A stretch of DNA of 64,000 nt from Sphaerolaimus hirsutus (GCA_964036195.1 OZ038451.1:20596318-20660317), one strand, 5' to 3'. Shown: positions 23,911-35,583, counted from the stretch's first letter. Made by a program: numbers and translations. The notes: generated from the letters alone by a model not told the origin.

Positions 23911-25817
23911 TCACTCGGTGGACCCTCCAGTAGACGTAGACTGTTGGTCGGAAGCCGCGATGGCGTTTTCCAATTCGGCGGGCAGCTGCTGATCCATCTG
24001 TGATATTGAAAGTTTACAATTTAATTTTACAGTTTTTACCAAAATAGTTCTAATGAATCTTGACCTACATTATTACAGTTAAGTAGCCAAATTTCCTCTT
24101 CCGGGGTGACCCTAGGACCCACATATGGATCACAAATTTGTAGGAATTTGCTTTCTTCAGACAAAGAGGAATATGCATAGTAGTTATTCGGGGCAATTTT
24201 CATTACCTGAAATAGATTTCATTTAACTTATCAATATATGGAGATTGGTGGAATTAGTAAGCTCAATTACAATGTGTTTTTTATTAAAACAAAGAATTTT
24301 CCAGCCAAGAAAAACTTCGATTAATATTCCCATTACAAACTGGTTTTTCATTTTCCTTCTCCTCAGTGGGCTGCGCAATGGAATGCATGTTTTCCTGCAC
24401 ATTCTTTTGAGTGGTCATCACTGGTTGTGCATGATATTCGGGGGGCTGAAACACAGAGTTTTTGATAGCCATTTGTGCCATTTGACCCGCTGTAGTGCTC
24501 ATGCCGGAGACACTCGCATTTGTCATTGGCAGTCCAGCCGAATTGGATGCCGCCATTGTGCCCATTCTAGGGTTGTTGTCATTTTGGTAGACCACCACCA
24601 CATTTGGCTGGGGCTCATCCCAATTTGACTGCAAATTATAAATTATTTTAGATATGTTGCAATAATATTGTGGTTGTTGACGTTTATTCATTTATTTACA
24701 TTTTTACTATATTTAACCAACCCACATATTTTTACCCAAATAAATATTTTATTTCATTTTAAAAATGATAAATTTTTAAATTAACCAACCCACGTAATTT
24801 TACGGTATATTTTACCCAAATAAATGTTTTATTTCATTTTAAAAATGAAACATGGATTTTTAAAACCTGATCATAAGAATGATGGTCATATGGTGTGGGA
24901 CGGTTGTGATAACCCCCGCGACCCCTTCCGCGGTAGGAACCCCCGCGACCGATTCGCCTCCTTCCTCCGCCGCGTGAGTTTCCACCCCTACCGTAGTTCA
25001 TCGGCAGTGGCCAGAAATCAGCGGGGTTGGGGTTATTGCCCAATAGATGTTCCAGTCTGGGAAAAATGGGGTGCTTGCAGAACTTTGGATTTTTCAGTGT
25101 TATTATTTTTGTGTTATAGTATAAAAAACATTTACTAAAGTTTCTTTTAATTTATCTAAATATTTATAAATTTTATTAATTTTACTTTAGTTATTTATTT
25201 TATCTATGTTTTATTATTATTTTACTAAATATTGATAAATTTAAAATTCGCAAATAAAAACTTCATTTTTCCTAGTTTTACCGTTCTGGGTGCTTCATGG
25301 CATGTCCACTCAATAAGTTGTCCAACCCGATGGGTTCTTTATGTCCCTGTGGCACCATTGGGGTTTTGAACATGGGCAACAGATTTGGATACGCCATTTT
25401 AATGCGCTCCAATTCGGCACTGGCATTGCCACATTTTGCATGTTCCATTTGCAATTTTGACAATTCGGTTTTGGTTTGGACCAAAGCCCGAGCCAACTCA
25501 GCATTGTTTGCCTCCCTTCCAACCACCTCGCCGGAGACCATTTGAATGAACGGTCCACACCTAAATATATTTTCTCATTTTAAAATTTCAATGATTCAAT
25601 TTCAATCTTGATCATGATCGAGATTTCAAATTTTAATTCAAAATCAAGTTTCAATTTCAATATTATTCTTTGAAATTCGTTCAGAAATTACAAAAAATTG
25701 TTCAAACCTTCTGCATGTCTGGATGTGCGTTTGGTTGGTGAAACAAAAACCATTGACCAATTTCTGTTGTAATGATTTTTGATTGTGGCTGAACAGTCCG
25801 GCCAGAAACTGAGACAT
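23911..25817 (-). CDS. Unknown RGG-rich protein, six exons, inside LTR element
   Basis: Exons 25817-25708, 25560-25282, 25056-24867, 24628-24341, 24206-24069 and 23997-23911 (TGA) join with consistent phases to 1092 nt, 363 residues, without a stop. I do not recognise the family. Visible parts are an N-terminal MSQFLAGLF with a TCRRC pair, a probable helix-rich stretch (ELARALVQTKTELSKLQ), an RGG/GRGRGG-rich basic segment in exon 3 (RNA-binding style), and a low-complexity Gln/Asn/Met tail ending STGGSTE. The stop lies 53 bp from the 3' LTR. Introns have normal GT-AG borders in the same direction as the retroelement RNA, which is odd for something that moves through RNA. It may be a captured host gene, a nested transposon gene, or an extra element gene. 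Confidence 0.72.
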
Positions 25818-26036
25818 GATGCTCTGTTGCGTTCTTGGTCTGGTTTTTCAGCTTGATTTTTCAGCACTTTTGAGCTTTTGTGCATTTATTTATCGTTTAA
25901 ATTTCATGTGGTTGGATGTACCTTTTAGAGTGTTTCCAGCATTATTATTATGTGCGTATCCAAATCTGATTTTTTATAAAAAAGAAAATTTTCGCTGGCG
26001 TTCGTTGGCATCATTTTTGGCCATATTTTCTGAAAG

Positions 26037-26560
26037 ATGTCGAGCTCGAGTGGAACCCCTGGTATTTTCATTGTTATTTTCTATGTCAGTGTGAATTTTA
26101 TTTACAATGAATTGAATTTGATCATTTTTCAGACACGTTGGAAAGGTTGGCGCGTTTGGAAGTGGCTCGCGAGGTTCATCCTGGCCACGCGCAATTCTGG
26201 TGCGATGGCCAGCGCCGTCGGACCCCCGCAAAGTGGCTATTCGATGGTACGAATGCATCGGACATGCACCTGAACGACGCTGCCAAACTGCTGTTGAGCC
26301 ATCACAAAAATACACGAATTGGTAAGTTGTTGGTTTTTTATTTCAAATTTGGATTTGGTATATTTAGGTGCAAATGGTCTTTTAGAGAGGTATATGCAAA
26401 TACATTTTAACCATGTCAATTTTGGCACGTTTCCAACTACATCGTTTTGGCATAGTTCCAATTTACGGCGTAAGTGCTCAAGTGCTCTTGGCACGTTTCC
26501 AACTATAGTATTCATGTAATAAATGGTTTTCACGCAGTCAGCGCGCGTCTCGGTGGCCAA
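26037..26560 (+). pseudogene. Divergent gene truncated by fusion to pol
   Basis: Exon 1 26037-26061 (MSSSSGTP), exon 2 26133-26321 (LERLARLEVAREVHPG, FWCDGQRRRTPAKW, LNDAAKLLLSHH), with matching phase 1 and GT-AG borders. A third exon begins at 26538 (VSARLGGQ) and runs into antisense RNase H sequence within about 40 bases. The start is 220 bp from the start of the minus gene at 25817, so the two look like a divergent pair sharing a promoter region. The family is unrecognised. The gene is presumably non-functional here because its 3' part is missing. Confidence 0.55.
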
Positions 26561-29026
26561 GTTGATTTAGTTGAAATTGAATTTGTAAAACTGCTGAAAG
26601 TCCATATTTGCAAGCATCAGTTTGAATGTAAAATTCCCTTCCATCATATATGGGGTGTGCCAAACAAGGTGATTGAGTTAAAGTTTTTAACAGTGTTTCC
26701 CATGAAATTTCCATTTCCTTGTTCCATTCCACTGTTGTTATTCCCTTTTTCGGAAATTTGCAAGAAATCGCATGATATAAAGTGGCTGCAACGTTGGCAT
26801 ACCCTGGAATGAAGTGACTTAGATATGTAGTTTTGCCTAGAAATCTTCTCAAGTCTTGCATTGTTGTGGGTTTTGGTTGTTTTAGTACTGCTGCAATCCT
26901 TTCTAGGCTGGTTGTATTCCATTAGCGCTAATGTCATGTCCGAGATATCTTAGTTTTTTGACCAAAAACAAGCATTTCTTAGGACCCAATTTTAATTTAG
27001 CCCATCACAGCCTTTCAAAGACTAATTTTAATAGATTCAGATGATCGTCAATTGTATCTGTTGTCAACAGTAGATCATCCAAATAACTGCGGACCCATGG
27101 CCGATTTGCATGTTCTGGTTCAACAAGTCCCCTTAGCATGGTATTCATTAATCTTTGAAAAGTAGCTGGGCTCCCAGACGCTCCCATTGGACATCTTTTA
27201 AATCTAAACTGCCCTAGGCTGCACACAAAAGCTGTTGCATCTCTTGTGCTTTCATCTGCTAGTGGTACATTATAAAATCCATGTTTGAGATCTAAAGATG
27301 AAAAAATTTTTCTTCCTGCAAGTTCTGTCAATATGTGACCAATTTGAGGTAGTGGATATGATTGTACTTGTGTCACTTGGTTCAGGAGTCTGTAGTCAAC
27401 TGTCAATCTCCAATCTGTTTCCCCTTTTTTTACTACATTAATTGGACTTGCCCATGGTGAGTCACAGGGTTCTATTATTCCCCTGGCTAGCATTTGTTCT
27501 ATAGTGTCTTGGATGTAGGGACGTTTTTGTGGTGCTTCATACCTTACTGCTTGTTTAATTGGTTTTTGGGCGGGGTCAAGTCTGATTTTGTGAGCGATTA
27601 AATCAGTGCACCCCACATCGAATTCCCCGCAGCTAAAGATATCGTGAAAATTGTCCAGTAGCTTGTCAAAAGTAGCTTTTTGTGCATTTGTCATGGATGT
27701 CATGTTTGAAGTGGCCAAATTTTCTTTGATGAATTTTATCCTCTCTGTTTTTTCAGTGGGATATGATGGAGATGGTTTTTTGAAATCAGGTGGTAGAGGT
27801 TCTTCAACTGCAATATTTAATTCCGTGTTACTATTTGATGGGTGCACAGAAAATGATTGAATCATTGTTTCTGGAAACCATTCCCCAATTGTCAGAGTTT
27901 TTTTTAATACCAATGGATATGCTGAATTATTGCATATTAATGCATTAATTTCTAATTGAGTTGGCTGTCCTATTAGAATGTCAGGGCATTCTATCCATGG
28001 ATTTTTCTTTTCCAGATTGTGCAATGAAATTATGCCGCGAACGTTTGGACATTGATTTTGCAGTTGGTTGAAACGTAATGGTACTTTCACTGCTGAATTT
28101 TGTGCAATTGTAATTTTTTGTTTTGGATATACTTTTAGTCTTTTTTGTTCATGTGCCATTGTTTTCGGTGTGGTTAGTAGAAAATGTTTCAAAGTATCTA
28201 TTTTATTTAATTTTTTCATTAAATCTAGACCAATGAGAATTCGATTATTTGCGGAGTGGCAGCAATTCACTAAAAAATCCCAGTTTAAATTTTGTGTTAT
28301 TCCTTTTCTTGAAGTGAATTGGATTGGTAGCACTGTAGTTTTTATTTGTCCTTGTGGGAATAAGCCGTTTGCGTGAGACACATTTATTTTTGCATTTTGT
28401 AATTTTCCATAGTTACTATTCTGTTGTGTTTTTGCTGGCAATAGTGCATTCAAAATTTTTTGGGGTATCAATGATTTGGTGGCGCCAGTGTCCAGAATGT
28501 CTTCTACAGTGTGATGAAAAATTTTCATTGGTATTTTAATTAATGATGGAATCTGAGTTTTTTCTGGTTTTGATTTCATTGTTGAAATTTTCTTGTTGTT
28601 TATCTTATTCCTGTTTGTCTTGTGATTGGATTTGTGTGACCGGCGATTCTGTTTATTTGATTTCGAATTAGTATTGACGAAATTTACATTCTGCACAGCA
28701 GATTTAGAAGATTTATCACATTTGTCATTTGGTTTTTCACTCTTGATCAAAATATTTTTCAAAATCATCAAAATCATCATCAACATTTTCGGTACTTTCT
28801 TCCACAAACTGCAGCAGGTTGAGCTCGTCTGTGTGGGTGACATTTCATGGTTATTGAAATCGTCGCAAATTTGACTCACAAGGGACTCACCATTCTCGTC
28901 TCCCTGATCATCACTGCTTGGGGCTGATGTTTCCTTTCCATCGTGCGCTTCTTCGAACTCATTTCCATTTTCCGTTTCTTCTTTGTCCAAAATTTCCCCT
29001 TCCTCAGTTTGGCTGTTTGCCAGCAA
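26560..29026 (-). pseudogene. pol: Gypsy-type pol: protease, reverse transcriptase, start of RNase H
   Basis: From 29026 the frame runs to a stop at 27005 (673 residues): protease motif DTGATKSLIP, then RT with WASPINVVKK, FSSLDLKHGFYNVPL, CPMGASGSPATFQRLMN and the YLDD active site. Beyond the stop, homology continues in other frames (LRYLGHDISANGIQP, then LRRFLGKTTYLSHF) to the RNase H start YIQTDACKYGLSAVL near 26600. There homology ends. So pol has at least a stop and a frameshift and is then cut off; integrase is absent. The element is unlikely to move on its own. Pol overlaps the end of gag by 23 bases in the +1 frame. Confidence 0.88.
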
Positions 29027-30578
29027 TAAGTGCTGTACTTACTGCCTCCACCAATTCGGACATATTGATTTCCACTTTTCTTGGTGCGAGGGGTCCAGTC
29101 ATTGGTTTTCTGTCTGTGGTCACAGGCGTGGTGTTTTTTGAAAAAGGTTTGAAAAACGGCATGTTGTATTTCGTGATCACTGGGTTGTTGTGGGTAGCTG
29201 TGGGCCCAACCATTTTCACGCCACTATAACCAGCTGAGGGTGGTAAGCATTCATTTTCAGTCTTTTTTTCTCTGCAGTTTACTGCCCGGTGGCCCATTTT
29301 GTTGCAATTTAGGCATTTCAAAAATCTGTCCCTGTTAAATGGTCTCTGTGCCGCCATTCCATTATTTTGTCCAGTGTTCACGTTCATGCCCATGTTAACA
29401 GTGGGTTTTGTGCTCGTTTGTGTTTGTGTTTTTGGCCCCTTTGTGCCGCACATTCCTAACCTTTTCAAATTGAACAAATAGGTGTCCAGGCGCACGGCAG
29501 CTTCCCTTGGTTGGGTGACCAATTTTGTCTCAATGTCATTTTGCAAGGTCAAGAGCACATTTTCATCAAACCATGTGGTTTTCACTCCATTCATGAATTG
29601 CGTTAGAATTAGAAAGTTCTTTTCATCTTCCTCCATTCTTTTATGGTACTCCAGTGGCAGTTTTGCCATCAACCTGGCACAAAACATTATGCATGTGTCG
29701 TTTTCTTGTTGGACAAGTCTCCACCACTGGTGCACTGTCAAGCGTTGAGTGTGTGTTTTGAACATGCTTGAAAATTGTTTGATAATGAATTTGTGGTCAT
29801 TTTTCTGCTCATTTGAATAGGATTTGAAAACATCCTTTGCACACCCTTTGAACTTTGCAACAAATACCATGCGCCAGAAGCGGTTCATCAAAGTGTCAGG
29901 CACCATGAACAAGTGCCTCTCAACTGTTTCCACCCAGTCTTTGAAGTCATCTCCGTTGCCATTAAAATCTGGGATGGTGGTTATGACCACTTGTAATGGC
30001 ATTGCCCCGCAACTTGCCATTTTTTCTTCTTCGGAAGTTTCCTTTTCCGGGGGCACCAAGTTTACCTCCCCATTTTCAGTGGGTGCCATTTCGTTGTCCC
30101 CGGCCGCCGCAACGTTTGCGTTATTTGTTGACTGTTTTAGCATGCTAATTTGTGCATCAATGTTTTGAAACCTGTCATTCATGATGGCGGCAGTGTTTTC
30201 AATAGACTGTTTCAAGTCTTGTTGCATACTCTGCAACCAAGTCCATATGGTGTCATCGTTTTGAACGTTTGTTTGTTGCTGTGCATTAGGTATGGCACTT
30301 GACGACTGCAGTAGGGTCATGTTTTGTGGGTTGTGTGTTCCCCCCTGTGCATTTTCATTTCCCCCCTCTGAATTGGTGAGTTCATCCAATTGTTGCCACA
30401 CAGCTGTGTGCAAACTGTTTGGGGAATCCCCATTTTCCGTTCTCACGTTCCTCGCATTTCTATGCCTTGAAATGGCATCATTGACGTTACTGAAAAATTG
30501 TTCATACGTTCTTCCGTTAGCAATGTCCGGATTCTGCGAACGTGTGACTCTATCTGTATGTGGCAGGGTTCGCTCCAT
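29004..30578 (-). CDS. gag: Gag-like protein with CCHC zinc knuckle
   Basis: Open frame of 524 codons. It begins about 260 bases inside the 5' LTR. The middle has a retrotransposon-gag-like region (FKDWVETVERHLF, WWRLVQQENDTCIMF), and the C-terminal third carries CLNCNKMGHRAVNC, matching CX2CX4HX4C. Gag would assemble particles around element RNA. The frame is intact although pol is not. Confidence 0.88.
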   Translation of the reverse strand: MERTLPHTDRVTRSQNPDIANGRTYEQFFSNVNDAISRHRNARNVRTENGDSPNSLHTAVWQQLDELTNSEGGNENAQGGTHNPQNMTLLQSSSAIPNAQQQTNVQNDDTIWTWLQSMQQDLKQSIENTAAIMNDRFQNIDAQISMLKQSTNNANVAAAGDNEMAPTENGEVNLVPPEKETSEEEKMASCGAMPLQVVITTIPDFNGNGDDFKDWVETVERHLFMVPDTLMNRFWRMVFVAKFKGCAKDVFKSYSNEQKNDHKFIIKQFSSMFKTHTQRLTVHQWWRLVQQENDTCIMFCARLMAKLPLEYHKRMEEDEKNFLILTQFMNGVKTTWFDENVLLTLQNDIETKLVTQPREAAVRLDTYLFNLKRLGMCGTKGPKTQTQTSTKPTVNMGMNVNTGQNNGMAAQRPFNRDRFLKCLNCNKMGHRAVNCREKKTENECLPPSAGYSGVKMVGPTATHNNPVITKYNMPFFKPFSKNTTPVTTDRKPMTGPLAPRKVEINMSELVEAVSTALIAGKQPN

Positions 30579-30587
30579 TTTTGTTTT

Positions 30588-30742
30588 AAATTCTGTGTGA
30601 AGAGATCGTTTTCAGTGCCCTTTGGCAGTGTTTATGATCACTTCAGACGAATGTTTCATTCAATTGTCCCCATTTCAAATTCTGTGTGGAAAGATCTATT
30701 TCAGTGCCCTTTGGCAGTGTTGACGATCAGTCCAGACGAATT
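30588..30742. repeat. Tandem repeat in 5' leader of LTR element (period about 89 bp)
   Basis: AAATTCTGTGTG followed by CAGTGCCCTTTGGCAGTGTT occurs twice, starting near 30588 and 30677, with a few substitutions. It lies between the 5' LTR and the gag start, where packaging signals often sit. Confidence 0.8.
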
Positions 30743-30837
30743 GAAATACACCAAATTATTGCCCCATGGACAATTGTTTAGCTTGTTGTGGGAGTCCCTA
30801 CCCCGCCCGAAAAGCGTAGAAGTGCTCGTCCACCAAG

Positions 30838-30988
30838 TGTTTAGAGCGCAGTTCTATTTTTATGCTTTATTGGAGTCCTCACAACAGCTGCTCCTTGTAC
30901 CCATTTTGGAGCTTAAATACCAGAATCACAGGATCCCATTTACATCATACTTACAGGAAAGCACTTATATGATCGCAAAATCATATCA
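30838..30988 (-). repeat. 5' LTR (151 bp)
   Basis: Direct repeat of 23708-23858. It starts TGTTTAGAGC and ends TCATATCA as read on the plus strand, followed by ATCTC. Unusually short for a Gypsy LTR. Confidence 0.92.
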
Positions 30989-32746
30989 ATCTCTTCAAAA
31001 TTTTCTTATTTTAGGAACGGAAAATTGTGATTGTAGCAACAAAAATACATTTTCTCTGTACGCATGTACTTTGTACGTGTAAAAGTGAGTACGTTACTAA
31101 AAAAAAAATAATGTTATGTACGTGTAAAAGTGAGTACATTACTTAAAAATAATAATATGTAAATGTATTTACCGCGTACTCGCGTATGCATATTTTCGAG
31201 TAAATGTACGTAAGTTTTAACAACTCTGTTGAAATGGTGATAGTGTGTAAAGTGCGATATGAAGTGTCAAATGTCAAAAGTTCAGTAATAAAATTTTACA
31301 TGCCCTCATGCAACATCTGAAGGAAATTTATCAAAAACAACATTTAAAAAGTAGGTGAACACGAAAATAGAGCTTGCGCAAATAGGAAAACCTTGGGAGA
31401 ATTCGGCAGGAAAACGATAGGGGCCAAACGTCCCTTGGAAGATAGTTTTTTTCAGTTAACAAAGAATTTTTGTCCCTGATAGGGGACAAAAAATTTGTCT
31501 GAGTGGTGTCCAATTCTGAGCTGAAATTTGGCATGCGTACTAACTAAACGAAGGAGTAAATACATGCATGCTAAAATTGAGACAAATCAAAAAAAAATTT
31601 TTGAATACAGTGTAGCAGACACATTACATGTGTTCAACAGCAGTGAATAGACTCCAAGGGGGGCTATTTTGAGAAGGAGAGGCAGAATGATGAATTTGGT
31701 GGTGAGAGTAGTGACAGTAGTGATGGAATGGCGCCATGGCGCTGACGCCCTTCAACGGCGCCAAAGGGCGCCGCCAGCGCCATGGCGCCCTTGGCGCTTG
31801 GCGCATTTTTCACTGAAGCCATTTTGGCGCCCGGCGCCATTGTTTTGGATGGCGCCAGAAAAGGCGCCACGATTTGGTAAAAATAGCAGTTTTCTTATGT
31901 CCAAACTGCATACAGTTACCTATTTTGATAACAAATATTTACTTTATTTACTTCTGTTGTAAATATATTTTCAAAAGTGGGCTAATTGGCGTTTTGCTGG
32001 GTATGGCATGGGATTGTCTAAATCTTTCTGGGATCTTTTTGAATATTGTTCCTATATGTACTGAATTTGTTATTATGTGAGACTTGCACAAGGGGCAAAT
32101 GATGTTGCAAAAAATTAAAAAGGGTGAAATATGTGCGGAACCAGTTTTAGGTACCGCTTCCATGCTCAACACAATTTTTTTACTACCGTAATTCCTCGAA
32201 ATACCCCCCCTCAAAATGGGCACTATGAATTTGTGGTCCGGGAAATGCATAACAGACGTTCAAAACACTTACTGTGTTACGTTAGAACATCGTTTATACC
32301 ATCTACATCCTTATATAAGGCTCTAAAACTTATAAATGGTGGTTATTGTTGCATTTTTCACGTTTTTCACTCAGAATTTTCACTCTGAAAAAATAAACGG
32401 CCCGGGGGTAATTTGAGGAAATACAGTATTTGGAGATATCGCATTTTAGTAGTGGAAGTGGAAGGTTCAATGAAAGGTGCTATTCAGAGAGGTAATTTGA
32501 GTCATGGTATTCTGGAGTTTGAGCCTTCTGGGGGTTGGATAGACAGAAAATTGCTTCTCCCAGTGGATAGACAGCTGAAATTTCTTTGGTGCGAGTTACG
32601 GGGATTCAATATATAGGGAAATTTCTTTGGTGCGAGTTACGGGGGTTCAATATATAGGCTTTTTCATGGTGAAGAAGGCAGAAAACGGGGAAGATCGCTA
32701 AAAAAATGAGCCTCGTCGGTGCTCTTCTATCAGAAAAAATGTGGTA

Positions 32747-33312
32747 AACTCGGCGGACATGAAACGAATCAGTGATTCGGCTCTTCGTTACCAATGACGT
32801 GTGTTTTTTAATTCGAACTTGAATGGACGGATTCCATTCGGTTCATGATACATTTGATTCAATCCAACTTTTTATGCGAGAATGATGTGAATTTGATAGA
32901 CAACTCGTTATAGAATGTCGGATTGTTAGGTCTTAGGTAAGATCTTACCGTCGCAGTCCCGACAAATTCATTCAAAAAATTACGTATGAACTTAACGCTG
33001 CGTCCAAGTTACTGAAGCGTTTTATATGAACGAAGTAAAAGACGCATGATTTCCGTTCGCGTCAACGATAGTGACCGCGGAATGCAATTAAGTCAACATA
33101 TGTGTCAACTCGTGTGTGGGCTGCCATTAGCAACCAATTGCGGTCGCTTAATCGGATTCCGCAGTCATTTTTGTTGACGCTGACGGAAATCATGCGTCTT
33201 TCATATTTGGTAACATTCTCGCATACAGTAACTTGGACGTGTGCCAACTACGAATATACGCAGTTGTACGAAAATTCCTTAGACCATTGACTTCTATAAT
33301 GTCCGTCGAGTT
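32747..33312. mobile_element. AACTCGGCGGAC MITE, private to right arm (566 bp)
   Basis: AACTCGGCGGACAT and GTCCGTCGAGTT are inverted ends between TA dinucleotides. The left arm has the empty site (GGTACTCATG in this orientation), proving a TA target duplication. Relatives are at 46726-47303 and 48609-49234. Non-coding; Tc1/mariner-type by its TA site. Confidence 0.9.
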
Positions 33313-34072
33313 TACTCATGTAATGGAATTTTGAATTATGGATTCAAGGCTTTTTTGAATGCAGAAACGGAAGACACATAAAAGTTTCAAGTGCAATTTT
33401 GAAAAAACCCCAAAATCATGGAGATATTGAGTTTCGGGATGAAAGACCTCAATTACCAGGAAACACTTGTCATCGGCCATTTACAGAGGCCCAGGTCAGT
33501 GACCGGTCCCTGGCAAAAAATAAAAAATTTCAAAAGTCAATGATTGGTGCGTATGGGTTGTTTGCATGTAAATTAAATTAATTAAATTTGCATGGACAAA
33601 CCTTCTGCAAGACGGTTACACATGCTGATGCATATTCTTTGGGGGTGTATAATTTTTTTCTTGATTTGTCTCAATTTTGGCATGCGTTTACTCCTTCATT
33701 TAGTGAGAATTTTGGTCCCCGACAGGAGACAAATTTTTCGTCCCCTGTCAGGGATGAATGTCCCCTATTGGGGACCAAAATTCTTTTTTAATAAAAAAAA
33801 ATTTCTCACAGCGGACATTTGGCCCCTGTGGGGGCCATTTCTATTGCCACTGGGGACCGGACCCTGGTCGATTGTCAGCGTAATGAACGCGAGATGGACA
33901 TCATGTGTATATAAATAGCAGTGATCTATTGTTTAACATTAACGTTTCACTTAAAAAGCTTACTGATGCTGTGACAAGTATCAATGGTGACCCATAGCAA
34001 CCAAAGAAATAAACTACCTACACCATATTTCGTCGATTTTATTGACCACCAATGTATTGTTTTAGTGCATGG

Positions 34073-35222
34073 TAGTGATGGAAAAGCGCCAGGAAAAATG
34101 GCGCCAGGCGCCAAAGGGAGCCAGAGAAAGTGGCGCCATGGCGCCATCTGAAAAAATGGCGCCGGGCGCCAAAGGGCGCCAGAAACAATGGCGCCAGGCT
34201 CCAAAATGGCGCCAACAATCAAATTCACTATTTCAGCCTGTAAATCATCACAGAAGCATTTAGAGTAGAGCAACATGCTGTGCCATTTTTCTGATGGTGA
34301 CTTAAGCCATAAAACTCACCTTATCGTGAATATTACCTACGGTATTTCCCTCAAATACCCGCTCGAAATATCCCCGGGTGTTTTCAAGCTGGGAAAAAAA
34401 TAAACCCCCCTCGAGATACCCCCGTCTGGAATTATGTACATCATGTATGCAATGTACATCATGTATTTATTGCTCGCAGTTTGCATAGCAGCTACACTTC
34501 AGTTTGTGTAGCGATGCACATTAAGGTCTAGATATACCCTATTTGGACTTATTGATTGCCCGTTTTGGGTATATAAAAGCGTACTCCTACTATGAATTTC
34601 ATGAAAATTTCTGACATTTCAAAATTTCAGTTTCTAAATTTCATAATGAAACCCCTCTCGAATAAGCTCCCCTCGTTAGTCCCCCTCATCCAAAATACCC
34701 CTAGGACTGAGCAAGCTGTGGAAATAATAAACACCCACAAGGGTATTTCATGCAAATACAATGCATTGTAAACAGGTAATCAATTATGTAACGGCTGTGA
34801 AAAAAATCATTTAAGATTCACACTTTTCCAATTGTCATATTTGAATACCTATTTGCAGTTTATGTTATATAAAAGAATCAACATAAACCCAAACTTGCAA
34901 TGCTGGCAAAAATTCAAAAGGTGTGAGCATGAAATATCACCTAAATGACATCATTCAACAGAAAAAAGTTTTAATATGGCCAAATATAATCACGCATCCC
35001 GGCATCTTGGCGCCATTTCTGGCGCCATCCAAAATAATGGCGCGGGGCGCCAAATTGGCGCCAGCGCAAATAGCGCCAAGCGCCAAGAAAGCCACGGCGC
35101 CATTCGAAATAATGGCGCCAGGCGCCAGATGGCGCCACGGGAAAGGGCGCCAAGCGCCAATGGCGCTGGCGCCTTTTGGCGCCATTAAAGGGCGCCAGCG
35201 CCATGGCGCCATTCCATCACTA
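34073..35222. mobile_element. hAT element, TAGTGATGG..GGCGCC family, mirror copy
   Basis: Mirror of 12392-13543, with the duplication GTGCATGG at 34065-34072 and 35223-35230. Length 1150 bp versus 1152 bp, so it was present before the arms duplicated. Confidence 0.9.
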
Positions 35223-35237
35223 GTGCATGGCAACGAG

Positions 35238-35529
35238 CATAGGTGGCGCTAGTTCCCAATTTGTGCTTGTGACATTCACATGAGCCAAAATGTCACCTTG
35301 TGACACCTTTTTATCGGAGTCCTTGTGTGAAGTCTGCAGCCAGCCGAAAAGGTGAAAATTTTGCAAAATGGTGCAAATTTGAGTAATTTTGAGCTAATTT
35401 TGAGCTTTCACTCTAGTTTGTACAATACGCGCTTGTGAATGTCACAATGTGACAGTGAAATTTCTGCTTGTGACACCAAAAATTTCGCTTGTGACATTCA
35501 CAAGCGTACAAGCACTTACGCCGCCTGTG
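35238..35529. mobile_element. hAT MITE CATAGGCGGCG family, mirror copy
   Basis: Mirror of 12085-12376, flanked by GCAACGAG on both sides. Confidence 0.82.
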
Positions 35530-35583
35530 GCAACGAGAATGAGCATGGCAATGTATAATTCAGATCGTATTGATTATGCTGAA

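Larger units (their letters stand above)
23708..30988 (-). mobile_element. Ty3/Gypsy-type LTR retrotransposon carrying a spliced gene cassette
   Basis: Two 151-bp LTRs (23708-23858, 30838-30988) differ at about two positions, begin TG, end CA, and are flanked by the 5-bp duplication ATCTC (23703-23707, 30989-30993). The minus strand holds gag, then protease, reverse transcriptase and the start of RNase H. After that no integrase is visible. Instead, about 23860-26575 contains an intact spliced minus gene and a truncated plus gene. The TG..CA ends and 5-bp duplication fit normal LTR-element integration. A primer-binding site could not be assigned with confidence. Confidence 0.9.

Noticed and set aside
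27651-28874. Plus-strand open frames rich in Phe and Cys opposite gag-pol
   Set aside because: Antisense shadows of the retroelement coding frames.
30815-30837. Primer-binding site next to the 5' LTR (TGGTGGACGAGC)
   Set aside because: It starts TGG, but its complement lacks the usual T-arm sequence of a tRNA 3' end, so I do not call it.
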